Shown in pieces: positions 16,288-23,767 of a stretch of DNA of 25,391 nt. The position numbers and the translations under genes are program-made. The stretch is from contig CAXTSL010000039.1 in assembly GCA_964246975.1 (NCBI GenBank), positions 1 to 25,391 on the forward strand, given 5' to 3'. Each line of letters starts with the position of its first letter. The first letter of the stretch is position 1. Source of the stretch: Glacieibacterium sp964246975 (GTDB taxonomy: Bacteria; Pseudomonadota; Alphaproteobacteria; Sphingomonadales; Sphingomonadaceae). The notes under the pieces are model-generated. The model worked only from the letters and a program-made list of their open reading frames with translations. It was not told the origin of the DNA and did not search any database.

Positions 16288-17496
16288 CTATCGAACGAAC
16301 GACGCGACCAGTTCGACGTGCGTCGACCAGCGAAATTGCCCGACCGGCCAGAGCGCCTCAAGGCGATAGCCGCCGCCCGTCAGCAGCGCCGCGTCGCGCG
16401 CGAAGGTGCTGGGGTTGCACGACACCGCGACGACGCGCGGCACCTTCGAACGCGCGATCTCGGCGACCTGCGCCGCTGCCCCGGCGCGGGGCGGGTCGAA
16501 GACCACGGCATCGAAGCGATCAAGTTCGGGGGGCGTCAGCGGACGCCGAAACAGGTCGCGGTGTTCGGTCAGCAGCGGCACGCCCGCGCCGCGCGCCGCC
16601 GCCTGCAACGCGAACACGGCAGGCCCCGCCGCATCGACCGCGAGCACCTTGCCGACGCGCGCCAGCGGCAGTGCGAAGGTACCCAGCCCGGTGAACAGGT
16701 CGGCGACGCGCGCCGCTGCCGCCGTCGTCGCCAGCACAGCCGCGACCAGCGCCGCCTCGCCGTCGCGCGTCGCCTGCAGGAACGCGGCGGGGGGCAGCCC
16801 GACGGTGACGCCGCCGAAGCTTATGCTAGGGATGCGGCGCTCGGCGATGGTCTCGACCCCGGCCTCGGTCTCGACCGACAGGCGCGCGAGGTCGTGCGTA
16901 TTGGCGAACGCCGCGAGACGCTCGATCTCGGGCAGCGTGCGCGCGCCGACGTTGGCGAGCAGCACGTCGATGCCGGTGTCGCTCGCGGTCAGCGTGACGC
17001 CCGCACCCTGCCGGTCCCCGAGCGCCTGCCCGAGCAGCGCGCGCAGCGGCGCGACGAGCGCAAACAGTGCGGGGAGCAGGACATGGCATTCGCGGATGTC
17101 GACGATGCGGTGACTGGCATCGGCATTGAAGCCCAGCACGACCTGCCCGCCGCGTTTGACGGCGCGCAGCGACGCGCGGCGGCGGGTGCGGGGCGGCGAC
17201 AGATGGACGGGCTGCCACGCCCCGACGCCGACGCCCGCCGCGAAGAGCGCGCTGGCAATGCGCGCGACCGCCCAATCGGCGTAGGCGGAGTCGGTGACAT
17301 GCTGGAGCGCGCAACCGCCGCAATCTGGGAAGTGGCGGCAGGGCGGCGTCCGGTGCCCCGGCCCCGGCGTGATGCCGCCGTCGGCGGCGACGCGGTCGCC
17401 GGGTGCCGCGAGGGCGACGAAGCGCCCGTCCGCCGTCACGCCGTCGCCGCGCGCGCCGATGCGGACGACCAGATTGCCGTCGATGGCGTCGCTCAA
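16288..17496 (-). CDS. Class I SAM-dependent RNA m5U methyltransferase (RlmD/TrmA-like) with 4Fe-4S site
   Basis: The product is 402 residues from a TTG at 17494-17496 that overlaps the nnr stop codon as TTGA. A frame extending far upstream is only a shadow of nnr. The N-terminus is a short TRAM-like segment. Next is CRHFPDCGGC, which with Cys137 in IRECHVLL supplies the four Cys (53, 59, 62, 137) of the 4Fe-4S cluster typical of RlmD. The SAM site is VADLFTGLGTFALPLA, followed by VVFDPPRAG. The catalytic Cys360 is in AVSCNPSTFARD and the likely general base Glu395 in THVELVA. It should methylate a uridine C5 in rRNA or tRNA. Which uridine cannot be decided by eye. Confidence 0.92.
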   Translation of the reverse strand: MSDAIDGNLVVRIGARGDGVTADGRFVALAAPGDRVAADGGITPGPGHRTPPCRHFPDCGGCALQHVTDSAYADWAVARIASALFAAGVGVGAWQPVHLSPPRTRRRASLRAVKRGGQVVLGFNADASHRIVDIRECHVLLPALFALVAPLRALLGQALGDRQGAGVTLTASDTGIDVLLANVGARTLPEIERLAAFANTHDLARLSVETEAGVETIAERRIPSISFGGVTVGLPPAAFLQATRDGEAALVAAVLATTAAAARVADLFTGLGTFALPLARVGKVLAVDAAGPAVFALQAAARGAGVPLLTEHRDLFRRPLTPPELDRFDAVVFDPPRAGAAAQVAEIARSKVPRVVAVSCNPSTFARDAALLTGGGYRLEALWPVGQFRWSTHVELVASFVR

Positions 17497-18947
17497 GCCA
17501 GCCCCGCCAGTGTGGCGGGCAACAGCCCCGGCAGGTCGTCTGCGGTCAGCCCCGCGCCGCCGCGCCGCCCTGCATCGCCGTGCAGCCACACCCCCGCGCA
17601 CGCCGCGCCGAAGGCGTCGCCGCCGCCCGCCAGCAGCCCGGCGATGACGCCCGCGAGCACGTCGCCCGACCCGGCCGTCGCGAGCGCCGGGCTGGCATGG
17701 ACGTTGACCCGCGCGCGCCCGTCGGGATGCGCGATCACCGTCGCCGGGCCCTTGAGCACGACGATCGCGCCGGTCAGCCGCGCGACCGTCCGCGCACGCT
17801 CGATCGCCGTACCGTCGGGGTCGCCGAAGACGCGCCGGAACTCGCCCTCGTGCGGGGTCAGCACGACGGGGCCGCGCAGCAGCCGCGTCAGTCGCGCCGC
17901 GTCGCGCTCGAAATGCGTCAGCCCGTCGCCGTCGAGGACCAGCGGTCGCCCGGTCGCCAGCGCCGCGTCGATCATCGCGGCGGCGCGGGCATCCTTGCCA
18001 AGCCCCGGCCCGACGACGAGCGCCGACACCCGCCCGTCGCCGATCAGCGCGGTCAGCGCCACGCCGTCGTCGATGCCGCGCAGCATCACCGCGTCGAGCC
18101 GCGCGGCGTTCTCGACCAGCGCGCCCTTGGGCACCGCGATCGTCGCCACCCCCGCACCGGCGCGCAGCGCGGCGAGCGCCGCCAGCCGCGCCGCGCCGCC
18201 GTAGCCGCTCGGTCCGCCGATCGTCAGGACATGGCCGCGTGCATATTTGTGCGTCGCCGGGTCGGGGTGCGGCAGATGCGGTTCGGGGTTGTCGGTCAGC
18301 CACAGCGGCAGCGGCCCCAGCCCCAGATCGGCGACGACGATCCGACCGCAGCGCGACCGCGACGGTTCGAGCAGGTGCGCGGGCTTCAACGAGCCCAGCG
18401 CGATCGTCAGGTCGAACCACGGCAGATGCTGGCCCCGCGCGCGCGACGGCGGCACCAGCAACGCGCCGGTATCGGTGGCAACGAAACTCGGCTGGTCGAG
18501 CGCGACCTTGAGCCGCGCGTGCGGCGCGAGGCGCGACAGCACCGCACTGTCCTCGTCGTCGAGCGGGCGCGACAGGCTGATGCCGTACAGCGCGTCGATC
18601 ATCGCAGCCGCAGGCGGCACGTCGGACAAAGCGGCGATGGTGCCGCCCCAGTCCTGGAAGGCGCTCCACGCCGGGTTGCGGCGCGGCGGCGCGGCGGCGG
18701 CGACGGTCACCGCAACACCCGCGTCGCGCAGGTGGCGCGCGACGACATAGCCGTCGCCGCCGTTGTTGCCGGGGCCGCACAGCACGACGGCGCTGGGCAC
18801 CGGGTCATACGCGAGGATGGCGCGCGCCGCCGCCGCCCCGCCACGCTCCATCAGCGTGCGCGCGTCGAGTCCGCGCCGCATCGCGTCGCCCTCGACGGCG
18901 CGCATGTCGAAGGCGGTCAGCACCGCGCGGGGCGGGCGGGCGGTCAA
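17493..18947 (-). CDS. nnr: Bifunctional NAD(P)H-hydrate epimerase / ADP-dependent dehydratase
   Basis: The product is 484 residues. The N-terminal epimerase half shows CGPGNNGGDGYVVARHL (residues 57-73) and SLKPAHLLEPSR. The C-terminal kinase-fold dehydratase half shows VLTIGGPSGYGGAARLAALA, VVGPGLGKDA, VLDGDGLTHF, LTPHEGEFRRVFG, LKGPATVIAHPDGRARVN and TAGSGDVLAGVIAG (GSGD at 426-429). Together they repair hydrated NADH and NADPH. The epimerase motif usually written DxPSGLD reads DQPSFVA here (residues 151-157), a possible weakening. No ATG fits the family start. The TTG at 18945-18947 is used here, and a GTG at 18921-18923 is a good alternative that would give a closer family N-terminus. 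It runs straight into the RNA methyltransferase gene by a 4-base overlap. Confidence 0.92.
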   Translation of the reverse strand: MTARPPRAVLTAFDMRAVEGDAMRRGLDARTLMERGGAAAARAILAYDPVPSAVVLCGPGNNGGDGYVVARHLRDAGVAVTVAAAAPPRRNPAWSAFQDWGGTIAALSDVPPAAAMIDALYGISLSRPLDDEDSAVLSRLAPHARLKVALDQPSFVATDTGALLVPPSRARGQHLPWFDLTIALGSLKPAHLLEPSRSRCGRIVVADLGLGPLPLWLTDNPEPHLPHPDPATHKYARGHVLTIGGPSGYGGAARLAALAALRAGAGVATIAVPKGALVENAARLDAVMLRGIDDGVALTALIGDGRVSALVVGPGLGKDARAAAMIDAALATGRPLVLDGDGLTHFERDAARLTRLLRGPVVLTPHEGEFRRVFGDPDGTAIERARTVARLTGAIVVLKGPATVIAHPDGRARVNVHASPALATAGSGDVLAGVIAGLLAGGGDAFGAACAGVWLHGDAGRRGGAGLTADDLPGLLPATLAGLA

Positions 18948-19011
18948 CGGTCGCGTCCGGTCATTGGTCCCGTCTTGTCAAAGCCGTCGCCTAGTGTAAC
19001 GGGCTGGAGCC

Positions 19012-19230
19012 ATGTTCCGCACCCTGTTTCTTGCCTTGTCTGTCGCCGCCTGCGCCCCGTCACCGCTGTATGTCGGCGAGCGCCCGGTGCGCGGCACCAG
19101 CGGCGAAGTCCCGCGCGACGGCCAGGGCGAACCGATCTGGTCGGCGATCCGCACCCCCGACGCCGCCCCGCCGCTGCGCGCGATGCCGACCGACCAGGGC
19201 GTTCCGGTAACCGCCGCCCCGCCGCGGTAA
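19012..19230 (+). CDS. Small Pro-rich lipoprotein
   Basis: The product is 72 residues. MFRTLFLALSVAAC is a lipoprotein signal with a VAAC lipobox, giving Cys14 as the lipidated residue. The mature chain is about 59 residues, Pro- and Gly-rich, without hydrophobic spans (APSPLYVGERPVRGTSGEVP, later GEPIWSAIRTPDAAPP). A GGAG lies just before the ATG at 19012. It is divergent from nnr with 64 bases between, and convergent with corA, 18 bases between the stops. It is likely anchored in the envelope. Function unknown. I have a faint memory of similar short lipoproteins in sphingomonads but cannot verify it. Confidence 0.72.
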   Translation: MFRTLFLALSVAACAPSPLYVGERPVRGTSGEVPRDGQGEPIWSAIRTPDAAPPLRAMPTDQGVPVTAAPPR

Positions 19231-19248
19231 AGGTTTCCACCGCTCCGG

Positions 19249-20229
19249 CTAAAGCCACCCTTTGCTCTTGAACCACGCATACGGCACCACTGCCGAAGCC
19301 AGCATTGCCGCGAGCGCGTAATAATAGCCGAAGTGCCAGTGAAGTTCGGGCAGATGCTCGAAATTCATGCCGTAGATCCCGGCGATTAGCGTCGGCGGCA
19401 GAAACACCATCGCCGCGACCGAGAAGATCTTGGAAATATTCGCCTGCTCGAGGTTGATTAGACCGAGCACCGCGTCGAGCAGGAAGGTGACGTTGTTGCC
19501 GAGATAATTGGCATGGTCGGTCAGCGCCGCGACATCGCGCGACAAGGTCTTGAGATGCTCGCGCGCGCCCTTGCGGTCACGCTCGGTCGCGAACGACAGG
19601 AAGCCGAGCAGGCGGGCCAGCGTCAGCGCGGAGTCGCGCGCCTTCGACACGACATCCTGGGCATGCCCGACGCGCGTCAGCAGCGCCTGCAGCGCGACCG
19701 TCGACATGCGGCTCTGACGCCCCGGCACCGCACGGCGGAAGGTCGAGGTCGAAATCCCGTCCATGTCCGATCCGACATGCTCGAGCACGTCGGCGAGCCG
19801 ATCGACGATCGCATCGAGGAGATGAACGAGCACGCCGCACGGATCGCTGCCCATCTGTTCGGAGCGTTCGAAGTGCAGCTTGACGATGTCGAAGACCTTG
19901 GGGCTGGCGTAGCGCACGGTGATCAGGTGCGCGGGCGTCAGCACGAAGGATACCGGACCGGAACTCAGCGACTTGGCGTCGTGGCCGTAAAGCAGGTTGG
20001 CGGTGACATAGATCGCGCCGTTCTCCTGGTACATGCGGCTCGATGGCTCGATCTCGACCATCTCGTCGCGGGTCGGCACGCCGACGCCGGTCGCCGCCTC
20101 GACGAACGCTTCCTCGGCGGGCGTCGGCGAGATCATGTCGATCCACACCGCGTCGGCGGGCAGCGTCGTCAGGTCGCAGTCGCTGGTGCAGACCGCGCCG
20201 CCGACGCGCGGTGAGAAGATTCGCAGCAT
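19249..20229 (-). CDS. corA: CorA-family magnesium/divalent cation transporter
   Basis: The product is 326 residues. The hallmark GMN tripeptide is at residues 287-289 in AGIYGMNFEHLPEL. It follows the first membrane span (about 267-286) and precedes the second (about 301-321), and the chain ends KSKGWL, as CorA proteins usually do. The N-terminal 250 residues form the cytoplasmic funnel domain, with WIDMISPTPAEEAFVE near the start and a long helix through VALQALLTRVGHAQDVVSKA. CorA forms a pentameric channel that admits Mg2+ (also Co2+ or Ni2+). Zn2+ transport is known for some relatives. The ATG at 20227-20229 is preceded by GGGAGACAGG. No M-box-like leader was seen in the 64 bases upstream. 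Confidence 0.94.
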   Translation of the reverse strand: MLRIFSPRVGGAVCTSDCDLTTLPADAVWIDMISPTPAEEAFVEAATGVGVPTRDEMVEIEPSSRMYQENGAIYVTANLLYGHDAKSLSSGPVSFVLTPAHLITVRYASPKVFDIVKLHFERSEQMGSDPCGVLVHLLDAIVDRLADVLEHVGSDMDGISTSTFRRAVPGRQSRMSTVALQALLTRVGHAQDVVSKARDSALTLARLLGFLSFATERDRKGAREHLKTLSRDVAALTDHANYLGNNVTFLLDAVLGLINLEQANISKIFSVAAMVFLPPTLIAGIYGMNFEHLPELHWHFGYYYALAAMLASAVVPYAWFKSKGWL

Positions 20230-20293
20230 CCCTGTCTCCCGCCCGCTCGCGACTGCCTGCTGCTAGACCGAACGCCACGGCGGGGGAAGCGGC

Positions 20294-21568
20294 CTAACGC
20301 TTTGTCCGCGGCCCTTCGGCGACTGCGTCGGGGGCCTGAGGAGCCATCGCGCCGTAGTACGCCGCGACGGCCTCGATCTGCGCGTCGGTCAATCCCGCGC
20401 TGACGGCAGGCATGGGGTTTGCGGGCTCGCCGCCGCCGCGCGCGCCGGTCTTGTAGAGGCGCAACTGATCGCGGTGATAGATGGCGTTCTGCCCGGCGAT
20501 GGCGGGATAGGCTTTGGCGTTGGCGCGGTTGATGTCGTGGCAGCTTTGGCAGGCGGCGACGTGCTTGGCGGGCACGCCGTTCTCGGCGATCGACCGGCCC
20601 AGTGCAAGCCTCTCGGGCGACGCCGCGAACTGCGGCGACGGTCGGCGCGGCTGGGCATGAAAATAGGCCTGCAGCGCGTCGATCTGCGCGTCGGTCAGCT
20701 GCGCCGCGACCGGCTGCATATAGCCGCTGCGCCGCGCGCCGATAGCGAACCCCTTGAGTGCCTTGTTGAAAGTCGCTTCATCGAGCAGGGTCAGGTTGGG
20801 AAAGCTGCTGCCCGCGCGGCCTGCACCGTCGGCACCGTGGCACTGGATGCACGCGGCCTGCGGCGCGGCCCCGACGCCGCCGTGACCGAACGCGACGGCG
20901 GGTCGGGTAAGGCTGTATTCGTGCGGCAGGCCGATGGCGGCGGCAGGCATCGCGATATCGGGGCGGTAGGTGGCGCTCGACAGGTTGCCGAGCGGCACCG
21001 GCGGCGGGTCGGCGGGGGCCCCCGCGAGTGCGATATAGTCGGCATTCGACAGGCCCGGCAGGCGGCGCAGGAAGGCGACGAGCGACCAAACCTCGTCGTC
21101 GCGACCGCGCGCCGGCCAAGCGGGCATGGCGCTATACTTGACGCCGTGCTGGAGGATCCAGAACAGCCCGGGCGCATCGTAGAGGTCGACCTGCGTGACG
21201 AGATATTGCGGCTGCGGACGCATCGCCAGCGCGACCGGGCTTTGGCCGAGACCCGGGGCGGCGTGGCAGTTGGCGCAGACCCGGCTGTAATAAACCGCGC
21301 CCTTGATGATCCGGTGCCCAGCTTCGAGGTCGACGGGCGGCACGATGTCGGCGCTGTGATGCGCGACCGAGCGGCGGAAAATGTAGTGCAGCAGGCCCGC
21401 CCACCCTTGCGGGTGCGGCGTCGACGCGGTCAGGTCGAGCCAACCGCTGGCGATGATCAAAACGCCCGCAAATCCCGCAGCGACCAGTCCGACGACGAGC
21501 GGCCCGAGCCATTGGCCAAGCGTGCGGGGGAATAATATCGCGACGGTGAAGGTGCGGCGCAGCGCCAT
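20294..21568 (-). CDS. Membrane-anchored triheme c-type cytochrome
   Basis: The product is 424 residues. Three CxxCH heme sites are present: CANCH at 98-102, CIQCH at 240-244 and CQSCH at 340-344. Plausible distal Met ligands are Met148 (SAMPAWP), Met284 (GYMQPV) and Met386 (NPMPAV). The N-terminus has one hydrophobic span (about 20-42) without an obvious signal-peptidase site, so the protein is probably anchored to the periplasmic face. The layout resembles the triheme cytochrome subunits of membrane alcohol or gluconate dehydrogenases, and the third domain is cytochrome c4-like. No dehydrogenase gene is adjacent, so the electron partner is unknown. GGAGG lies 6 bases before the ATG. It is 64 bases upstream of corA on the same strand. 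Confidence 0.9.
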   Translation of the reverse strand: MALRRTFTVAILFPRTLGQWLGPLVVGLVAAGFAGVLIIASGWLDLTASTPHPQGWAGLLHYIFRRSVAHHSADIVPPVDLEAGHRIIKGAVYYSRVCANCHAAPGLGQSPVALAMRPQPQYLVTQVDLYDAPGLFWILQHGVKYSAMPAWPARGRDDEVWSLVAFLRRLPGLSNADYIALAGAPADPPPVPLGNLSSATYRPDIAMPAAAIGLPHEYSLTRPAVAFGHGGVGAAPQAACIQCHGADGAGRAGSSFPNLTLLDEATFNKALKGFAIGARRSGYMQPVAAQLTDAQIDALQAYFHAQPRRPSPQFAASPERLALGRSIAENGVPAKHVAACQSCHDINRANAKAYPAIAGQNAIYHRDQLRLYKTGARGGGEPANPMPAVSAGLTDAQIEAVAAYYGAMAPQAPDAVAEGPRTKR

Positions 21569-21717
21569 GTCCGGCCTCCGGGTGACGCGCGACAGGGCGC
21601 GGGCCGCCGGGATAATGCACGCTGCGGCGCGGTGTTCCGTCAGGCCTGATCCCGCGCGACTCGTCTTGAGCGTCCTGTCAAAAGCGATCTTGATCGGTCA
21701 GCGACGCCCGGCGGCTT

Positions 21718-22896
21718 TCAATGCGTCCGCGTCAGCGCGCGCATCGCCCGATCCAGTCCCTCCAGCGTCAGCGGATACATGCGGTCCTTCATCGCGCCCT
21801 TGATCATCTGGATCGATTGCGCGTGCCCCCAGCTGCCTTCGGGGATCGGGTTGAGCCACGCTGCCGAGTGATAGACGTCGAGCATCCGTCCCAGCCAGAC
21901 GTCGCCCGCTTCCTCGTTCCAATGCTCGACCGAGCCGCCGGGATAGTTGATCTCGTAAGGGCTCATCGACGCGTCGCCGACGAACACCAGCTTATAGTCG
22001 TGTGGGAATTTGTGGAGCAGGTCCATCGTCGGCGTCCGCTCCGACCAGCGCCGCTTGTTGTCCTGCCACAGCGCCTCGTACGGGCAGTTGTGGAAATAGA
22101 AGAATTCGAGGTGCTTGAATTCGGACTTCGCCGCCGAGAACAGCTCCTCGCACAGCTTGATATGCGGGTCCATCGACCCGCCGACATCGAGCATCAGCAG
22201 CAGCTTGACCGCGTTATGTCGCTCGGGGCGCATGACGATATCGAGATAGGCCTTCTTCGCCGTGCTCGAGACTGTCGCATCGAGGTCCAGCTCGTCCGCC
22301 GCACCGTCGCGCGCGAATTTCCGCAGGCGGCGCAGCGCGACCTTGATGTTGCGCGTGCCGAATTCGACCGATGAGTCGAGGTTCTTGAACTCGCGCTTGT
22401 CCCAGACCTTGACCGCCGAATTCTTGCGGTTGCCGTCCTGCCCGATGCGGACGCCCTCGGGGTGCGACCCGTACGCCCCGAACGGCGACTTGCCGCCGGT
22501 GCCGATCCACTTGTTGCCGCCCTGGTGACGCTCCTTCTGCTCCTCAAGGCGCTGTTTCAGCGTCTCCATCAGCTTGTCCCAGCCGAGTTTCTGGAGTTCG
22601 GCCATTTCCTCGGGAGACAGGTTGAGTTCGGCAACGCGGCGCAACCACTCCTCGGGGATTTCCGCCGCCCCGGTCTCGATCGTCGTTTCAAGCCCCTTGA
22701 AGACTTTGGCGAAGACCTGATCGAAGCGGTCGAGCAGCCCCTCGTCCTTCACGTAGGTGGCGCGCGCCAAGTAGTAGAAGGCGTCAATGTTGCGGTCGAT
22801 GACATCGGCCTGCAACGCCGCGAGCAGCGTCAGATGCTCCTTGGTCGACGCGGGGATTTTCGCGGCGCGGAGTTCGTCGAGGAAGTTCAGGAACAT
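21718..22896 (-). CDS. CoxE-like VWA-domain protein
   Basis: The product is 392 residues. The N-terminal helical part opens FLNFLDELRAAKIPAST and includes EWLRRVAELNLSPEEMAELQ. The VWA domain begins with VKLLLMLDVGGSMDPH, which gives the metal-ion-dependent adhesion motif DxGxS at residues 237-241. Later comes FVGDASMSPYEI and a conserved-looking end (GSWGHAQSIQMIKGAMKDRM). Proteins of this type usually work with a MoxR-type AAA+ ATPase to mature or load cofactors of other enzymes, for example in the cox carbon monoxide dehydrogenase cluster. Here no ATPase gene is next to it. The gene upstream on the strand is a 78-residue hypothetical that ends 8 bases before this ATG. Cytoplasmic, and the client is unknown. 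Confidence 0.88.
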   Translation of the reverse strand: MFLNFLDELRAAKIPASTKEHLTLLAALQADVIDRNIDAFYYLARATYVKDEGLLDRFDQVFAKVFKGLETTIETGAAEIPEEWLRRVAELNLSPEEMAELQKLGWDKLMETLKQRLEEQKERHQGGNKWIGTGGKSPFGAYGSHPEGVRIGQDGNRKNSAVKVWDKREFKNLDSSVEFGTRNIKVALRRLRKFARDGAADELDLDATVSSTAKKAYLDIVMRPERHNAVKLLLMLDVGGSMDPHIKLCEELFSAAKSEFKHLEFFYFHNCPYEALWQDNKRRWSERTPTMDLLHKFPHDYKLVFVGDASMSPYEINYPGGSVEHWNEEAGDVWLGRMLDVYHSAAWLNPIPEGSWGHAQSIQMIKGAMKDRMYPLTLEGLDRAMRALTRTH

Positions 22897-22904
22897 GGGG
22901 CGGC

Positions 22905-23141
22905 CTAACTCTTGGCGAGTTCGCGCAGGGCGTTGTAGTTCTTACGTATGAGCTCGCGAGCGACGTGCATCTGCCGCTCGAACTCCGGGTCGGGCGTGGC
23001 ACGCACGCGCATCATATTGGGGTAGCGGTCGAAGCACTCGCGTCCGGCTTGCATCGCGGCTTCGCTGCTGGCTTCGCGTACAACCGTATGCGGCTCGGCG
23101 GCACCTGCAGCTCGGCCCATTGTATCCTCGTCACCATTCAT
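22905..23141 (-). CDS. Small hypothetical protein upstream of the VWA gene
   Basis: The product is 78 residues, hydrophilic and probably helical at the C-terminus (PEFERQMHVARELIRKNYNA, then LRELAKS). There is no signal peptide. GGAG lies 9 bases before the ATG at 23139-23141. An internal ATG at 23118-23120 is a weaker alternative. Its stop is 8 bases before the VWA gene, so the two are very likely translated from one mRNA and may interact. Family not recognised. Confidence 0.65.
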   Translation of the reverse strand: MNGDEDTMGRAAGAAEPHTVVREASSEAAMQAGRECFDRYPNMMRVRATPDPEFERQMHVARELIRKNYNALRELAKS

Positions 23142-23250
23142 TGTTCGGCTCCAGTTACGTCGCTTTCTCGCGCGCTTCTAAAGCATTTCGCGTCGACGGT
23201 CGCTATCGCTTGGTCCCGCCTCCACCGTCCGTCTGCATTTCGCAAAATCC

Positions 23251-23282
23251 GGAGATGGGTCCCGGCGTTCGCCGGGATGACG
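23251..23282 (+). repeat. Palindromic repeat, copy A
   Basis: A 32-base element whose core CCCGGCGTTCGCCGGG is itself a near-perfect palindrome, with GGAGATGGGT on one side and ATGACG on the other. It forms an exact inverted repeat with copy B, 32 bases away. The spacer carries a small GGCGA/TCGCC hairpin. Confidence 0.95.
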
Positions 23283-23314
23283 GCGAGTTTTAAGTCGCCC
23301 CGGCGCTCTTGTTT

Positions 23315-23346
23315 CGTCATCCCGGCGAACGCCGGGACCCATCTCC
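23315..23346 (-). repeat. Palindromic repeat, copy B
   Basis: Exact reverse complement of copy A over 32 bases. It ends 9 bases before the stop codon of the GIY-YIG gene and is in the same orientation as copy C. Confidence 0.95.
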
Positions 23347-23355
23347 CGCCCAGCG

Positions 23356-23661
23356 TCACAGCGGCGGATACCCAAACAGCTTGACGGCCAAGTCATCCCA
23401 ATCGGGATTACCGGCTTCAATCAGCTCGATCTTCCACGCCCGCCGCCATTCCTTGATCTGCTTTTCGCGGCGGATCGCGCTTTCGATGGACTCGAAATGT
23501 TGGAACCACATCAACCGCTTGATTTCGTACCGGCGGGTGAAGCCGCCGAGGTCACCGCCGCGATGCTGACCGATGCGAAGCGGCAGGTCCGATGTAACGC
23601 CGGCGTAGAGCGCGCCCTGCCTGCGGTTGGCGAGGATGTAGACGTGGCCGCCGTTATTCAC
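23356..23661 (-). CDS. Small GIY-YIG nuclease-family protein
   Basis: The product is 101 residues, a full single-domain GIY-YIG protein of the YhbQ/UvrC-N-like type. HVYILANRRQGALYAGVTSD carries the two paired Tyr segments, LRIGQHRGG the conserved Arg, and ESAIRREKQIKEWRRAWK the metal-binding Glu region. The tail GNPDWDDL is typical of the group. The fold is a single-strand-cutting nuclease domain, and the cellular role of these stand-alone proteins is not established. The start is the GTG at 23659-23661, without a strong ribosome site. The gene is boxed closely by repeat copies B (after the stop) and C (22 bases before the start), which are direct repeats, with A and D outside them. Confidence 0.9.
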   Translation of the reverse strand: MNNGGHVYILANRRQGALYAGVTSDLPLRIGQHRGGDLGGFTRRYEIKRLMWFQHFESIESAIRREKQIKEWRRAWKIELIEAGNPDWDDLAVKLFGYPPL

Positions 23662-23683
23662 TTCGGACGACCCGCTTTTTCTC

Positions 23684-23715
23684 CGTCATCCCGGCGAACG
23701 CCGGGACCCATCTCC
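23684..23715 (-). repeat. Palindromic repeat, copy C
   Basis: Identical over 32 bases and same orientation as copy B, so B and C form direct repeats around the GIY-YIG gene. It lies 22 bases upstream of that gene's start codon. Confidence 0.95.
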
Positions 23716-23725
23716 CACAGTCGGT

Positions 23726-23754
23726 GATGGGTCCCGGCGTTCGCCGGGATGACG
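23726..23754 (+). repeat. Palindromic repeat, copy D
   Basis: A 29-base match to copy A, inverted relative to copy C with a 10-base spacer. It ends 13 bases before the stop of the methylmalonyl-CoA mutase gene and could act as its transcript end. Confidence 0.95.
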
Positions 23755-23767
23755 AATACTTTGGAAA

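Noticed and set aside
17497..18780. Long upstream extension of the RNA methyltransferase frame, to an 830-residue product
   Set aside because: The extension is Arg/Ala/Gly-rich and overlies nnr in another frame. The family start and the TTGA overlap fit 17496.
18975..18997. TTGTCA and TAGTGT as a promoter for the small lipoprotein
   Set aside because: The spacer is only 11 bases.
21680..21700. TGTCAA on the plus strand (TTGACA on the minus strand) upstream of the VWA stop
   Set aside because: A perfect -35 hexamer for the cytochrome gene direction is not followed by any -10-like sequence at 16-18 bases.
23138..23420. Short open frames reading WVPAFAGMT or similar across the repeats
   Set aside because: These are translations of the palindromic repeat, not genes.
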